Positions 57,216 through 64,000 of a DNA stretch of 64,000 nucleotides are shown piece after piece. The notes below the pieces were generated by a model. That model was not told the origin of the DNA. It was given only the letters and a program-made list of their open reading frames with translations, and made no database searches. Positions within the stretch are counted from its first letter, which is position 1. Each line of letters opens with the position of its first letter. Origin of the DNA: Variovorax paradoxus (GTDB lineage: Bacteria; Pseudomonadota; Gammaproteobacteria; Burkholderiales; Burkholderiaceae_C). Location: NCBI RefSeq assembly GCF_018614955.1, contig NZ_JAGGNV010000003.1:62001-126000 (forward strand). Direction: 5' to 3'. Position numbers and translations under genes: made by a program.

Positions 57216-57761
57216 ATGGGACGCCCTTCGAAGCTCACGGATGCGCAGTGGGAGAAGCTGAAGCAGCGGATGATCGCCGGCGAGAAGGCTGCCGACCTCG
57301 CACGGGAATACGGAGTTTCGAAATCCGCAATTTCTGGCCGAGTTTCGAAACGTGCGGAAACCGTCAAGTCCGTAGCGAATCAGATCGTTGCCGCAGACCA
57401 GGCGCTGAAGGAGCTGCCGCTCGCTGAACAGGTCATGACCATGAGCCTTGTGGACGAGCTGAAGTCGATCAGCACCCACATGGCAGGGGCCGGAAAGTTC
57501 AGCGCGGCCAGTGCGCACCGGCTGGCAGGCATCGCCCACGATCTGGTGCAGCTGATCGACGACGCCCAGCCCGAGAAGTCGATTGCGGCCATCCAGCGGT
57601 TCAGCGCAATGACCAAGCTGTCCAACGAAGCGAGCCACATTCCCCTGAACCTGCTGGCGGCAAACAAGGAGGCGGTCAAGCTGATCCAGAAGGACGCGCC
57701 GGTGCTGCCGGTGAAGGTCGTGGTTCAGGTGGAAGATGCAAGTCAGCCCGAAGCTCAATAG
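57216..57761 (+). CDS. Terminase small subunit
   Basis: This 181-residue product starts MGRPSKLTDAQWEKLKQRMI with an HTH at about residues 24-45 (AADLAREYGVSKSAISGRVS). The remaining helical domain would oligomerise. It overlaps the large subunit by 26 bp, the usual terminase pair. It recognises phage DNA for packaging. Confidence 0.85.
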   Translation: MGRPSKLTDAQWEKLKQRMIAGEKAADLAREYGVSKSAISGRVSKRAETVKSVANQIVAADQALKELPLAEQVMTMSLVDELKSISTHMAGAGKFSAASAHRLAGIAHDLVQLIDDAQPEKSIAAIQRFSAMTKLSNEASHIPLNLLAANKEAVKLIQKDAPVLPVKVVVQVEDASQPEAQ

Positions 57762-59019
57762 GCCGCAGGCCCAGTTTCTCGCTCTACCGCACAAGTTCCG
57801 TGGGTTCGTCGCCGGCTTCGGCAGCGGCAAGACCCGCGCGGGCGGCGCCGCACTGTGCAGCCACGCATGGGAGTGGCCGAAGGTCAACAGCGGCTATTTC
57901 GCGCCGACCTACGCGCAGATCCGTGACATCTTCTATCCGTCGATCGAGGAGTCGGCATTCGACTGGGGCCTGACCTGCGACATCCACGAGAGCAACAAGG
58001 AGGTTCACCTCTACTCGGCGGGCAGCTACCGCTCGACGATCCTCTGCCGCTCGATGGAGAAGCCCGGCGATATCGTCGGCTTCAAGATTGGACACGCGGT
58101 CGTCGACGAGCTCGACGTGATGAAGATGAACAAGGCCGAGCTGGCCTGGCGGAAGATCATTGCGCGCATGCGCTACAGCGTCGACGGCCTGAAGAACGGC
58201 GTGGACGTGACGACGACGCCCGAGGGTTTCAAGTTCGTCTATCAGCAGTTCGTGAAGCTGGTGCGCGACAAGCCGCACCTGAAGCACCTATACGGCCTGA
58301 TCCACGCGAGCACGTACGAGAACGCGAAGAACCTGCCCGTCGACTACATCTCTTCGCTGCTGGCCAGCTACCCGCCGCAGCTGATCCAGGCATACATCCG
58401 CGGGCTGTTCACCAACCTGACAAGCGGCAGCATCTACCCGAACTTCGATCGGAAGCTGAACCACACGCCGGAGCGGATCCGGGAGCGCGAGTCGCTGCAC
58501 GTCGGGATGGACTTCAACGTGCTCAACATGACAGCGGCCGTCAGCGTGATCCGCGATGGCCTGCCGCTGACGCTCGAGGAGCTGACGAAGGTGCGCGACA
58601 CGCCGACGATGGCGCAGTTGCTGAAGGACCGCTATGTCGCGAAGGGCCACACGGTCACCGTCTACCCGGACGCGAGCGGCAAGTCGACGAGCAGCAAGAA
58701 CGCCAGCGAGTCGGACCTGAGCATCCTGAAGACCGCGGGCCTCACGATCATGGTGAACCCGTCGAACCCCGCGGTGAAGGACCGCATCAACGCGGTCGAC
58801 GGTATGACGCTGAATGCCGAGGGTGTGCGGCGCTGGAAAGTGAACACCGACGCCTGCCCGACCCTGACAGAAGCGCAGGAGCAGCAGGCCTGGGGCCCGA
58901 ATGGCGAGCCGGACAAGACCACCGGCCACGACCACCCAAACGACGCGGTCGGCTACTTCCTGGTGAAGCGGTTCCCGATCGTCAAACGCACGGTGGTGGT
59001 GACGCCGCTGCGTGCATAG
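57736..59019 (+). CDS. Terminase large subunit
   Basis: This 427-residue packaging ATPase-nuclease has the Walker A sequence VAGFGSGKTRAGGAAL (about residues 25-40) and the Walker-B-like HAVVDELDVMKM (near 120). The coupling motif region DVTTTPEGFKF follows. The nuclease domain has GMDFNVLNMTAAV (near 257), YPDASGKS (near 312) and DHPNDAVGY near the C-terminus. Normal length. It lies directly before the portal gene. Confidence 0.92.
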   Translation: MQVSPKLNRPQAQFLALPHKFRGFVAGFGSGKTRAGGAALCSHAWEWPKVNSGYFAPTYAQIRDIFYPSIEESAFDWGLTCDIHESNKEVHLYSAGSYRSTILCRSMEKPGDIVGFKIGHAVVDELDVMKMNKAELAWRKIIARMRYSVDGLKNGVDVTTTPEGFKFVYQQFVKLVRDKPHLKHLYGLIHASTYENAKNLPVDYISSLLASYPPQLIQAYIRGLFTNLTSGSIYPNFDRKLNHTPERIRERESLHVGMDFNVLNMTAAVSVIRDGLPLTLEELTKVRDTPTMAQLLKDRYVAKGHTVTVYPDASGKSTSSKNASESDLSILKTAGLTIMVNPSNPAVKDRINAVDGMTLNAEGVRRWKVNTDACPTLTEAQEQQAWGPNGEPDKTTGHDHPNDAVGYFLVKRFPIVKRTVVVTPLRA

Positions 59020-59029
59020 GAAACGACAC

Positions 59030-60448
59030 ATGGCCCTCAAGGTTCAGGATCAGAGCAGCGAAGTGCTGGCGATGGCGGCCAACTGGCCCATCGTCGAGGC
59101 GTTGCTCGGCGGGACCGCGGCCATGCGCGTGGCTGGCCCTGCCTTCCTGCCGCAGTGGCCGGCTGAGGAAACGAAGAGCTACAAGGCGCGCCTCGCCACC
59201 GCGACGCTGTTCCAGGCGCTGGAGCGCACGCTCTCGGTGATGAGCGGAAAGCCCTTCTCGAAGCAGCTGACGCTCGGCAAGGACGTGCCGAAGAAGATCG
59301 CCAAATGGTGCGACGACGCGGATCAGCAGGGCAACAGCCTCCACAGCTTCTGCGCCGACCTGATGGGCGAGGCGATGGGCTTTGGGCTGTGTGGCGTGCT
59401 GGTCGACTATCCGCAGGTCGGTGGTGCCGCGCGGACGCAGCAAGACGAGAAGAAGCTCGGCGCTCGGCCGTATCTGGTGTTCATCCGGCACGATCAGATC
59501 CTGGGGTGGAAGTCGGAGGTCGCAGGCGGTGTCACGCGGCTCACTCAGCTGCGCATCGCCGAGCAACACGAGGTGGAAGACGGCCTCTACGGTGTCGTCT
59601 ACAAGAAGCGCGTGCGCGTACTGTCCCCTGGAGCCTTCGAGGTATGGGAAGAGGGCGCGAAACCTGACGATCCGTGGATCCTGGTCGTGCCGCCGACGGC
59701 CACCACGCTCGACCAGATCCCTTTCGTGCCGTTCTACGGCAAGAAGAAGGGCTTCATGTGCGGTGTCTCGCCGCTGCTGAACCTCGCGTTCCTGAACGTC
59801 AAGCACTGGCAGAGTCAGAGCGACCAGGACACGATCATGCATGTGGCTCGGGTCCCGGTGCTGGCGATGATCGGTGTCGACGCGCCGAGCCCGGACGGCA
59901 CAGGCGGCACGCAGCTCGAGGTCGGGGCTGCTGCGGTGGTGCGTCTGCCCCCCGACGCCGACATGAAGTATGTCGAGCACACCGGCGCTGCCATCGAGGC
60001 GGGCGAGAAGTCGCTGGAGAAGCTCGAGGACCAGATGGTCACCACCGGCGCCGAGCTGCTGGTGATCAAGGCGGGGGAGCAGAAGTCGGCCACGCAGTCG
60101 AACAACGACGCCGAGGGCAACAAGTGCGACCTCCTGCGCATCACCGAGACCTTCGAGGACAGTCTCGATCAGGTGCTGCAGCTGATGGCGAAGTGGGTCA
60201 AGGAAGCCGAGGGCGGCCACGCCAGCTTGTTCAAGGACTTCGGCGCCGCGACCCTGACAGATGCGAGCGCGCAGCTGATCCTGCTGCTTCGCGCTGCCGG
60301 CTTGATCACCGGCGAGACCACGCTGCGCGAGCAGCAACGCCGCGGCATGCTGGCCGCAGACCTGGACCCGAAAGCCGAGCTCGCCGCTGCGAAGCTCGAC
60401 CCGCCGCCGGTGCCTCTGCCCGTAGCCAGCGCCCCCGCTCCGGCGTAG
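59030..60448 (+). CDS. DUF4055-type portal protein
   Basis: This 472-residue product starts MALKVQDQSSEVLAMAANWP at ATG 59030 (GGAAAC upstream). It shows the DUF4055 portal pattern: RVAGPAFLPQWPAEETKSYK, AMGFGLCGVLVDYP, HDQILGWKSEV and LLNLAFLNVKHWQSQSDQDT. It forms the dodecameric ring for DNA entry. The C-terminal tail is Pro/Ala-rich. It follows the terminase as expected. Confidence 0.85.
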   Translation: MALKVQDQSSEVLAMAANWPIVEALLGGTAAMRVAGPAFLPQWPAEETKSYKARLATATLFQALERTLSVMSGKPFSKQLTLGKDVPKKIAKWCDDADQQGNSLHSFCADLMGEAMGFGLCGVLVDYPQVGGAARTQQDEKKLGARPYLVFIRHDQILGWKSEVAGGVTRLTQLRIAEQHEVEDGLYGVVYKKRVRVLSPGAFEVWEEGAKPDDPWILVVPPTATTLDQIPFVPFYGKKKGFMCGVSPLLNLAFLNVKHWQSQSDQDTIMHVARVPVLAMIGVDAPSPDGTGGTQLEVGAAAVVRLPPDADMKYVEHTGAAIEAGEKSLEKLEDQMVTTGAELLVIKAGEQKSATQSNNDAEGNKCDLLRITETFEDSLDQVLQLMAKWVKEAEGGHASLFKDFGAATLTDASAQLILLLRAAGLITGETTLREQQRRGMLAADLDPKAELAAAKLDPPPVPLPVASAPAPA

Positions 60449-60483
60449 GCGCTACCGATCAACGGCCGAAAGGCCAAACCGAC

Positions 60484-60517
60484 AAGGGCCGCCGGGCAAC
60501 CAGGTGGCCCTTTCTCT
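60484..60517 (+). terminator. Terminator-like hairpin after the portal gene
   Basis: AAGGGCC (60484-60490) pairs with GGCCCTT (60506-60512), continuing into TCTCTT. It may reduce read-through before the scaffold and coat genes, which would then need their own promoter or antitermination. Confidence 0.55.
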
Positions 60518-60599
60518 TGCCCGAGCACGGACGTGCAGAGGCGCTTCGCGGCGGATGCCGCATTCGTACTGAGGGCGGATGCCCGAGGAAACAGCAACC

Positions 60600-61409
60600 A
60601 TGCCATTCAAGTTTGACGCCAACGGTGCCATCGTCCTTCAAGGCGAGGGCGACAAGAAACTCCCAGTGTTCATCCATCCGGACGGACGTGAAGCGCCTTT
60701 CGACGCCGATATCACGATTACGACCATCAGCCGCCTCAATGGCGAAGCGAAGGCGCATCGCGAGGCCAAGGAAGTCGCCGAAACGAAGTTGAAGGCCTTC
60801 GACGGTATCGAAGACGGTGAGGCTGCCCGCAAGGCGCTCGAAACCATCAAGAACATCGACGAAGGCAAGCTGCACACCGCCGGCAAGGTTCAAGAGATCA
60901 GGGACGCGGCCACGCGGTCCGCCCAGGAGGCGGTGGCTGCGGCGACGCGGTCCGCCCAGGAGCGTGAAAAGGCGCTCACTGAGCAGAACACGAAGCTCAC
61001 CAGCGATCTCAACAACCACATCATCGGCGGCAGTTTTGCAGCCTCGAAGTTCATCGGCGAGAAGCTGGCCATCCCGGCCGACATCGCGCAAAAGGTCTTC
61101 GGCGACCGGTTCAAGGTCGAGGGCGGCAAGCTTGTTCCGATGGATTCGAACGGGAACCCGATCTTTTCGGCCACCCGCCACGGTGAACACGCGGACTTCG
61201 AGGAAGCCCTGCAGGTCATGGTGAACCAGTACCCCAACAAGGAAATGATCCTCAAGGGCTCGGGTGCATCTGGCGGCGGGGCGAAGAACAACGCACCGGG
61301 CGCCGGCAACGTTGGCAAGAAGACGGTCACGCGCGCGCAGTTCGATGCCATGGACCCAGGCCAAAAGGCCGCGGTCGGCAGCGACGCGAACACGGTGATC
61401 ACCGACTGA
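60600..61409 (+). CDS. Scaffold-like phage protein (DUF6651 type)
   Basis: This 269-residue product starts MPFKFDANGAIVLQGEGDKK at ATG 60600. A short beta start is followed by a long coiled coil (about 45-140) and a Gly-rich, basic C-terminal part. It contains a 12-residue duplication (ATRSAQEAVAA then ATRSAQERE). The place directly before the coat gene and the coiled coil fit a scaffold. Confidence 0.7.
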   Translation: MPFKFDANGAIVLQGEGDKKLPVFIHPDGREAPFDADITITTISRLNGEAKAHREAKEVAETKLKAFDGIEDGEAARKALETIKNIDEGKLHTAGKVQEIRDAATRSAQEAVAAATRSAQEREKALTEQNTKLTSDLNNHIIGGSFAASKFIGEKLAIPADIAQKVFGDRFKVEGGKLVPMDSNGNPIFSATRHGEHADFEEALQVMVNQYPNKEMILKGSGASGGGAKNNAPGAGNVGKKTVTRAQFDAMDPGQKAAVGSDANTVITD

Positions 61410-61432
61410 CCCCTTTCCCTCCCGCAACCCCG

Positions 61433-61460
61433 AGCCCGCCATGTGCGGGCTTTGTCTTTT
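61433..61460 (+). terminator. Intrinsic terminator before the coat gene
   Basis: AGCCCGC (61433-61439), loop CATGT, GCGGGCT (61445-61451), then TTGTCTTTT. A clear terminator structure lies 14 bp before the coat ATG. It should set the ratio of scaffold to coat transcripts unless antiterminated. Confidence 0.7.
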
Positions 61461-61474
61461 CTGAAAGCCCAATC

Positions 61475-62800
61475 ATGAAATCCGCTCTTTCGAAGTTCCG
61501 CGTGCTCGCTCTCGCTGCGATGGCGTTCGTCGTCGCCTCCTACCCGGTCGCGGTCGTGGCCTCGGCCTGCGCCAAGGTGTACGAGCTGGTCACTGGTGCC
61601 CTGTTCGCGCCGCCCGAGCGCGGCATGGTCGCCCGCGGCACGCTGACGCTCACCGGCCTCATCCCCACGATCTACAACGCGATGGACGTCGTGTCGCGCG
61701 AGCTGGTCGGGTTCATCCCTTCCGTCTCGCGGGACTCGAAAGCCGAGCGCGCTGCCGTGAACGAGGTGGTGATGTCGCCCGTCGTTGGCCCGATGGTTGC
61801 CGAAGACCTGACGCCTGCGCCTTTCGCTGCTGACACGCCGAACCAAACCATCGGCAACGTGCAGATGACCATCCAGAAGGCTCGCTCTGTGCCGTTCGGC
61901 ATCACCGGCGAAGAGACGATCGGGCTGCGCAACTCCGGCACGCTCGACACCATCAACCGGGACCGCATCGCGCAAGCCCTTCGCACGCTGACCAACGAGG
62001 TGGAAGCCGACCTGGCCGCATTGCACATCTTCGCGAGCCAAGCCTACGGCACGCCTGGCACGGCGCCCTTCGGCACCGCGCTGGACCTGAGCGACTTCGC
62101 GCAGTCGCGCAAGATCCTCGACGACAACGGTGCGCCGCAATCGGACATGCACATGGTGCTCGGCTCCGCGGCTGTCGCGAACATCCGTGGCAAGCAAGCC
62201 GGCCTGTTCAAGGTCAACGAGGCAGGCACGGACGCGCTGCTGCGCTGGGGCGAGCTCGGTCAGGTCGAAGGCCTGGCCCTGCACAACTCCGGTCAGGTCA
62301 AGGTCGCCGTGGCCTCCGGCACCGGCGCGGCCGCAACCACCAACGCAGCGGGCTATGCCGTTGGCGCGACTGTCATCACCTTGGCCTCCGCAGGTACCGG
62401 CACGGTCGTCGCCGGCGACTTCGTCTCCTTCGCTGGTGACACCCGCAAGTACGGCGTTGTGACCGGCGATGCCGACGTGTCCAACGGCGGCGCGATCACG
62501 ATCGCCGAGCCTGGTCTGCAGAAGGCCATCCCCGCCGCCGCGACTGCGATCACCGTGTCCGCTGCGTCGACCCGCAACATGGCATTCCAGCGCTCGGCGA
62601 TCCAGCTGGCCACGCGCGCGCCGGCCATGCCGGAAGGCGGCGACGCTGCGGACGACGTGATGGTGGTGGTCGATCCGAAGTCGGGCATTGCCTTCGAGTT
62701 CTGCATCTACAAGCAGAAGCGCCAGGTGCGCTACGAAGTGAACTTGGCGTGGGGCTCCAAGATGGTCGCACCTCGCCACGCCATGGTCCTCTTGGGCTAA
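61475..62800 (+). CDS. P22-type major capsid protein
   Basis: This 441-residue coat protein is recognised by TLTGLIPTIYNAMDVVSREL, then VGFIPSVSRDSKAERAA, GITGEETIGLRNSGTL and the C-terminal MPEGGDAADDVMVVVDPKSG. The family usually begins near the TLTGLIP motif. Here about 50 extra residues precede it, with a signal-peptide-like hydrophobic stretch (FRVLALAAMAFVVASYPVAV). An internal ATG at 61625 (MVARGTL) is the alternative start, but its ribosome site is weak. A GGGC-TTCG-GCCC hairpin follows the stop. Confidence 0.85.
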   Translation: MKSALSKFRVLALAAMAFVVASYPVAVVASACAKVYELVTGALFAPPERGMVARGTLTLTGLIPTIYNAMDVVSRELVGFIPSVSRDSKAERAAVNEVVMSPVVGPMVAEDLTPAPFAADTPNQTIGNVQMTIQKARSVPFGITGEETIGLRNSGTLDTINRDRIAQALRTLTNEVEADLAALHIFASQAYGTPGTAPFGTALDLSDFAQSRKILDDNGAPQSDMHMVLGSAAVANIRGKQAGLFKVNEAGTDALLRWGELGQVEGLALHNSGQVKVAVASGTGAAATTNAAGYAVGATVITLASAGTGTVVAGDFVSFAGDTRKYGVVTGDADVSNGGAITIAEPGLQKAIPAAATAITVSAASTRNMAFQRSAIQLATRAPAMPEGGDAADDVMVVVDPKSGIAFEFCIYKQKRQVRYEVNLAWGSKMVAPRHAMVLLG

Positions 62801-62854
62801 TCCACGAGCTGCCCGGGGCTTCGGCCCTCGGCGCTCTCCACTCCGGAGAACATC

Positions 62855-63103
62855 ATGAACGTGATCAAGATCATGCCCTCGCACGAGAGCCAGGGCCCCT
62901 TCGTCCTCATCAACGAAGGCGACTTCGACCCGAAGAAGCACGAGCTCTACGAGCCGCAGCCCGAGATCGAGAAGAAGCCCTCGGACGGTCTGAAGGTCGA
63001 CGAGATCAAGGCAGCACTCGCAGCCAAGAACATCGTCATCCCCGAAGGCGTGACGCTGAAGGCCGATCTGGCCGCGTTGCTGGACGCTGCGCCTGCAGCC
63101 TGA
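62855..63103 (+). CDS. Small head-region protein with HeH/LEM-like C-terminus
   Basis: This 82-residue product starts MNVIKIMPSHESQGPFVLIN behind CCGGAGAA. The C-terminal part (VDEIKAALAAKNIVIPEGVT, LKADLAALLDAA) fits a HeH/SAP-like helix-extension-helix. Such proteins lie after coat genes in many phages and may be head accessory factors. Confidence 0.65.
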   Translation: MNVIKIMPSHESQGPFVLINEGDFDPKKHELYEPQPEIEKKPSDGLKVDEIKAALAAKNIVIPEGVTLKADLAALLDAAPAA

Positions 63104-63127
63104 CCCCGCGTCTCAAGAAAGAAACCG

Positions 63128-63532
63128 ATGGCCCTGACCGCCCAGCAGATCGCGGACGTGCGCCGCTTCGCCGGCTATCCGGGCCTCGGCATCGACACGC
63201 CGGCGACCGATCGCAGCGACATGGCGTTCGTCACCTCGCTGCCGAGCCTGCTGCTGCAGACGCTCGCGCACCGCCTCCAGAACCTGACGCCAGAGTCCGA
63301 GACGACGCTGATCAACGTCTACCTGACGAACCTCACCACGCTCGAGGCGGCCATCGTTGGCGCTGCCGCGAACCTGGATACGGATGTTGCCGCGGTCTGG
63401 AAGCACAACAAGCGCGAGGTCGCGGACCGCTCCAGCCTGTTCGACGGATGGCGTCGGCGCATGTGCGGCTTCCTCGGCGTGGCGCCAGGTCCCGCGCTGG
63501 GCGATGGTGTCATGCGCATCGCGCGCTCCTGA
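63128..63532 (+). CDS. Probable head-completion / head-tail connector protein
   Basis: This 134-residue helical product starts MALTAQQIADVRRFAGYPGL. The pattern and the place two genes after the coat protein fit a gp6-like head-completion protein. It ends GDGVMRIARS. No motif proves it. Confidence 0.65.
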   Translation: MALTAQQIADVRRFAGYPGLGIDTPATDRSDMAFVTSLPSLLLQTLAHRLQNLTPESETTLINVYLTNLTTLEAAIVGAAANLDTDVAAVWKHNKREVADRSSLFDGWRRRMCGFLGVAPGPALGDGVMRIARS

Positions 63533-63535
63533 GTC

Positions 63536-64000
63536 ATGGACGCCGCTACCCTCCAAGACCGGATCAACAAGGGCTATGGGAAGGCGGCCGCGCGCCTGGG
63601 CATCCTGCACAGCGTCGCCCGGCCGCTGACCGCCGCTGCGCCGCTGCTGAACATCCAGGGCACGCTGCTGTGCAGCTTCAACGCCGAGGACTGGAAATAC
63701 CTCAAGCCGAACAAGTACGGCCGGCCGACCTGGTACGGCCTGTTCGACGGCAGCCTGACGCGCGCCGGCGACTACCTGATCGGCCCAGCCGTCACCTACT
63801 TCATCGCCGCACAGCAGCCGCTGCTGTCGATCCTGTGCGTCGACTGCAATCGCCAGGTGGCGCTGTTGCGCCCCCCGCCTGCTGCGGCATCCACGGGTGC
63901 CCAGGGCTACGGAGGCACCTGCGCCGCTGACAGCACGCCGGCACTTGGCACCGTCGATGCGAACGGCGCGCTCGTGAACGGCTGGCCCTGCTCGATCCTG
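63536..64000 (+). CDS. Phage head-tail region protein (3' end outside window)
   Basis: From ATG 63536 the frame is open to the window edge (155 residues). It starts MDAATLQDRINKGYGKAAAR and contains WKYLKPNKYGRPTWYGLFDG and TYFIAAQQPLLSILCVDCNR. It looks like a minor virion protein following head-completion genes. Not identified further. Confidence 0.6.
   Translation, partial: MDAATLQDRINKGYGKAAARLGILHSVARPLTAAAPLLNIQGTLLCSFNAEDWKYLKPNKYGRPTWYGLFDGSLTRAGDYLIGPAVTYFIAAQQPLLSILCVDCNRQVALLRPPPAAASTGAQGYGGTCAADSTPALGTVDANGALVNGWPCSIL

Noticed and set aside
62816..62827. Terminator after the coat gene
   Set aside because: GGGC-TTCG-GCCC is a stable UUCG hairpin but has no T-run. It is more likely an mRNA-stabilising structure.
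62749..63930. 393-codon frame covering the head genes
   Set aside because: It is an Arg/His-rich out-of-frame translation of three coupled head genes that have normal ribosome sites.
1..64000. CRISPR array
   Set aside because: No regularly spaced identical repeats of 23-47 bp with unique spacers were seen. The regular arrays present are coding (14 x 60 bp; 12-bp iteron-like).

Overview
The window is high-GC DNA whose gene content fits a betaproteobacterium of the order Burkholderiales, most likely Comamonadaceae (Variovorax-like). This rests on the chromosomal gene families, the strong GC3 bias and the palindromic GGAGCCGGGA-type intergenic elements; no rRNA or marker phylogeny is available here. 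It splits into a chromosomal part (1 to about 19,150) and a prophage (about 19,170 to beyond 64,000) whose right end is not in the window.

Chromosome. After a partial DUF6622-like membrane gene comes a tripartite RND multidrug efflux operon: adaptor mdtA, pumps mdtB and mdtC, and a NodT-type outer-membrane lipoprotein. Two palindromic MITE-like elements interrupt or trail it (5134-5663 between mdtB and mdtC; 10390-10662 after the outer-membrane gene). Next is a divergent module: an RpiR/SIS regulator facing a class III aminotransferase, an amino-acid-type periplasmic binding protein and an Asp/Glu-racemase-like protein, with paired GGAAC-N4-GTTCC operator-like sites between. Then uppP, an orphan Anbu/proteasome-type protease, and mutS. 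The prophage begins right upstream of the mutS start.

Prophage. The layout is lambda-like. A tyrosine integrase (+) converges on an AlpA-type excisionase that ends a long leftward early operon (35.8 kb down to 20.5 kb). That operon carries a YqaJ exonuclease with a putative annealase partner, a C5 cytosine methyltransferase with six internal repeats, a LAGLIDADG endonuclease and many small ATGA-coupled genes. The immunity region (35.8-37.5 kb) has a CI-like repressor without a peptidase domain, a Cro-like gene, and TATCGG-N4-CCGATA operators inside pL and pR. The rightward operon (37.2-52.9 kb) holds regulators, a helicase-methyltransferase with a homing endonuclease gene nested in another frame, a DndC/PAPS-reductase-like protein, a replication initiator carrying 12-bp iteron-like repeats, DnaB, RusA and other nucleases, and a Q-like zinc protein. 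An opposite-strand gene and an initiator-like tRNA(CAT) precede the late genes: an Ala/Thr-rich 20-residue-repeat protein, tail-fibre-like genes, terminase, a DUF4055 portal, a scaffold-like protein, a P22-type coat protein and head-completion genes.

The most unusual features are the nested EndoVII gene (39,925-40,503), where both reading frames stay open; the phage-encoded initiator-like tRNA with a paired 1-72 position; the repeat-built methyltransferase and surface-type proteins; the DUF4406-wHTH fusion; and the prophage position at the mutS 5' end. Coordinates and motifs were read by eye. Family names come from recognised motifs, and no database search was run.
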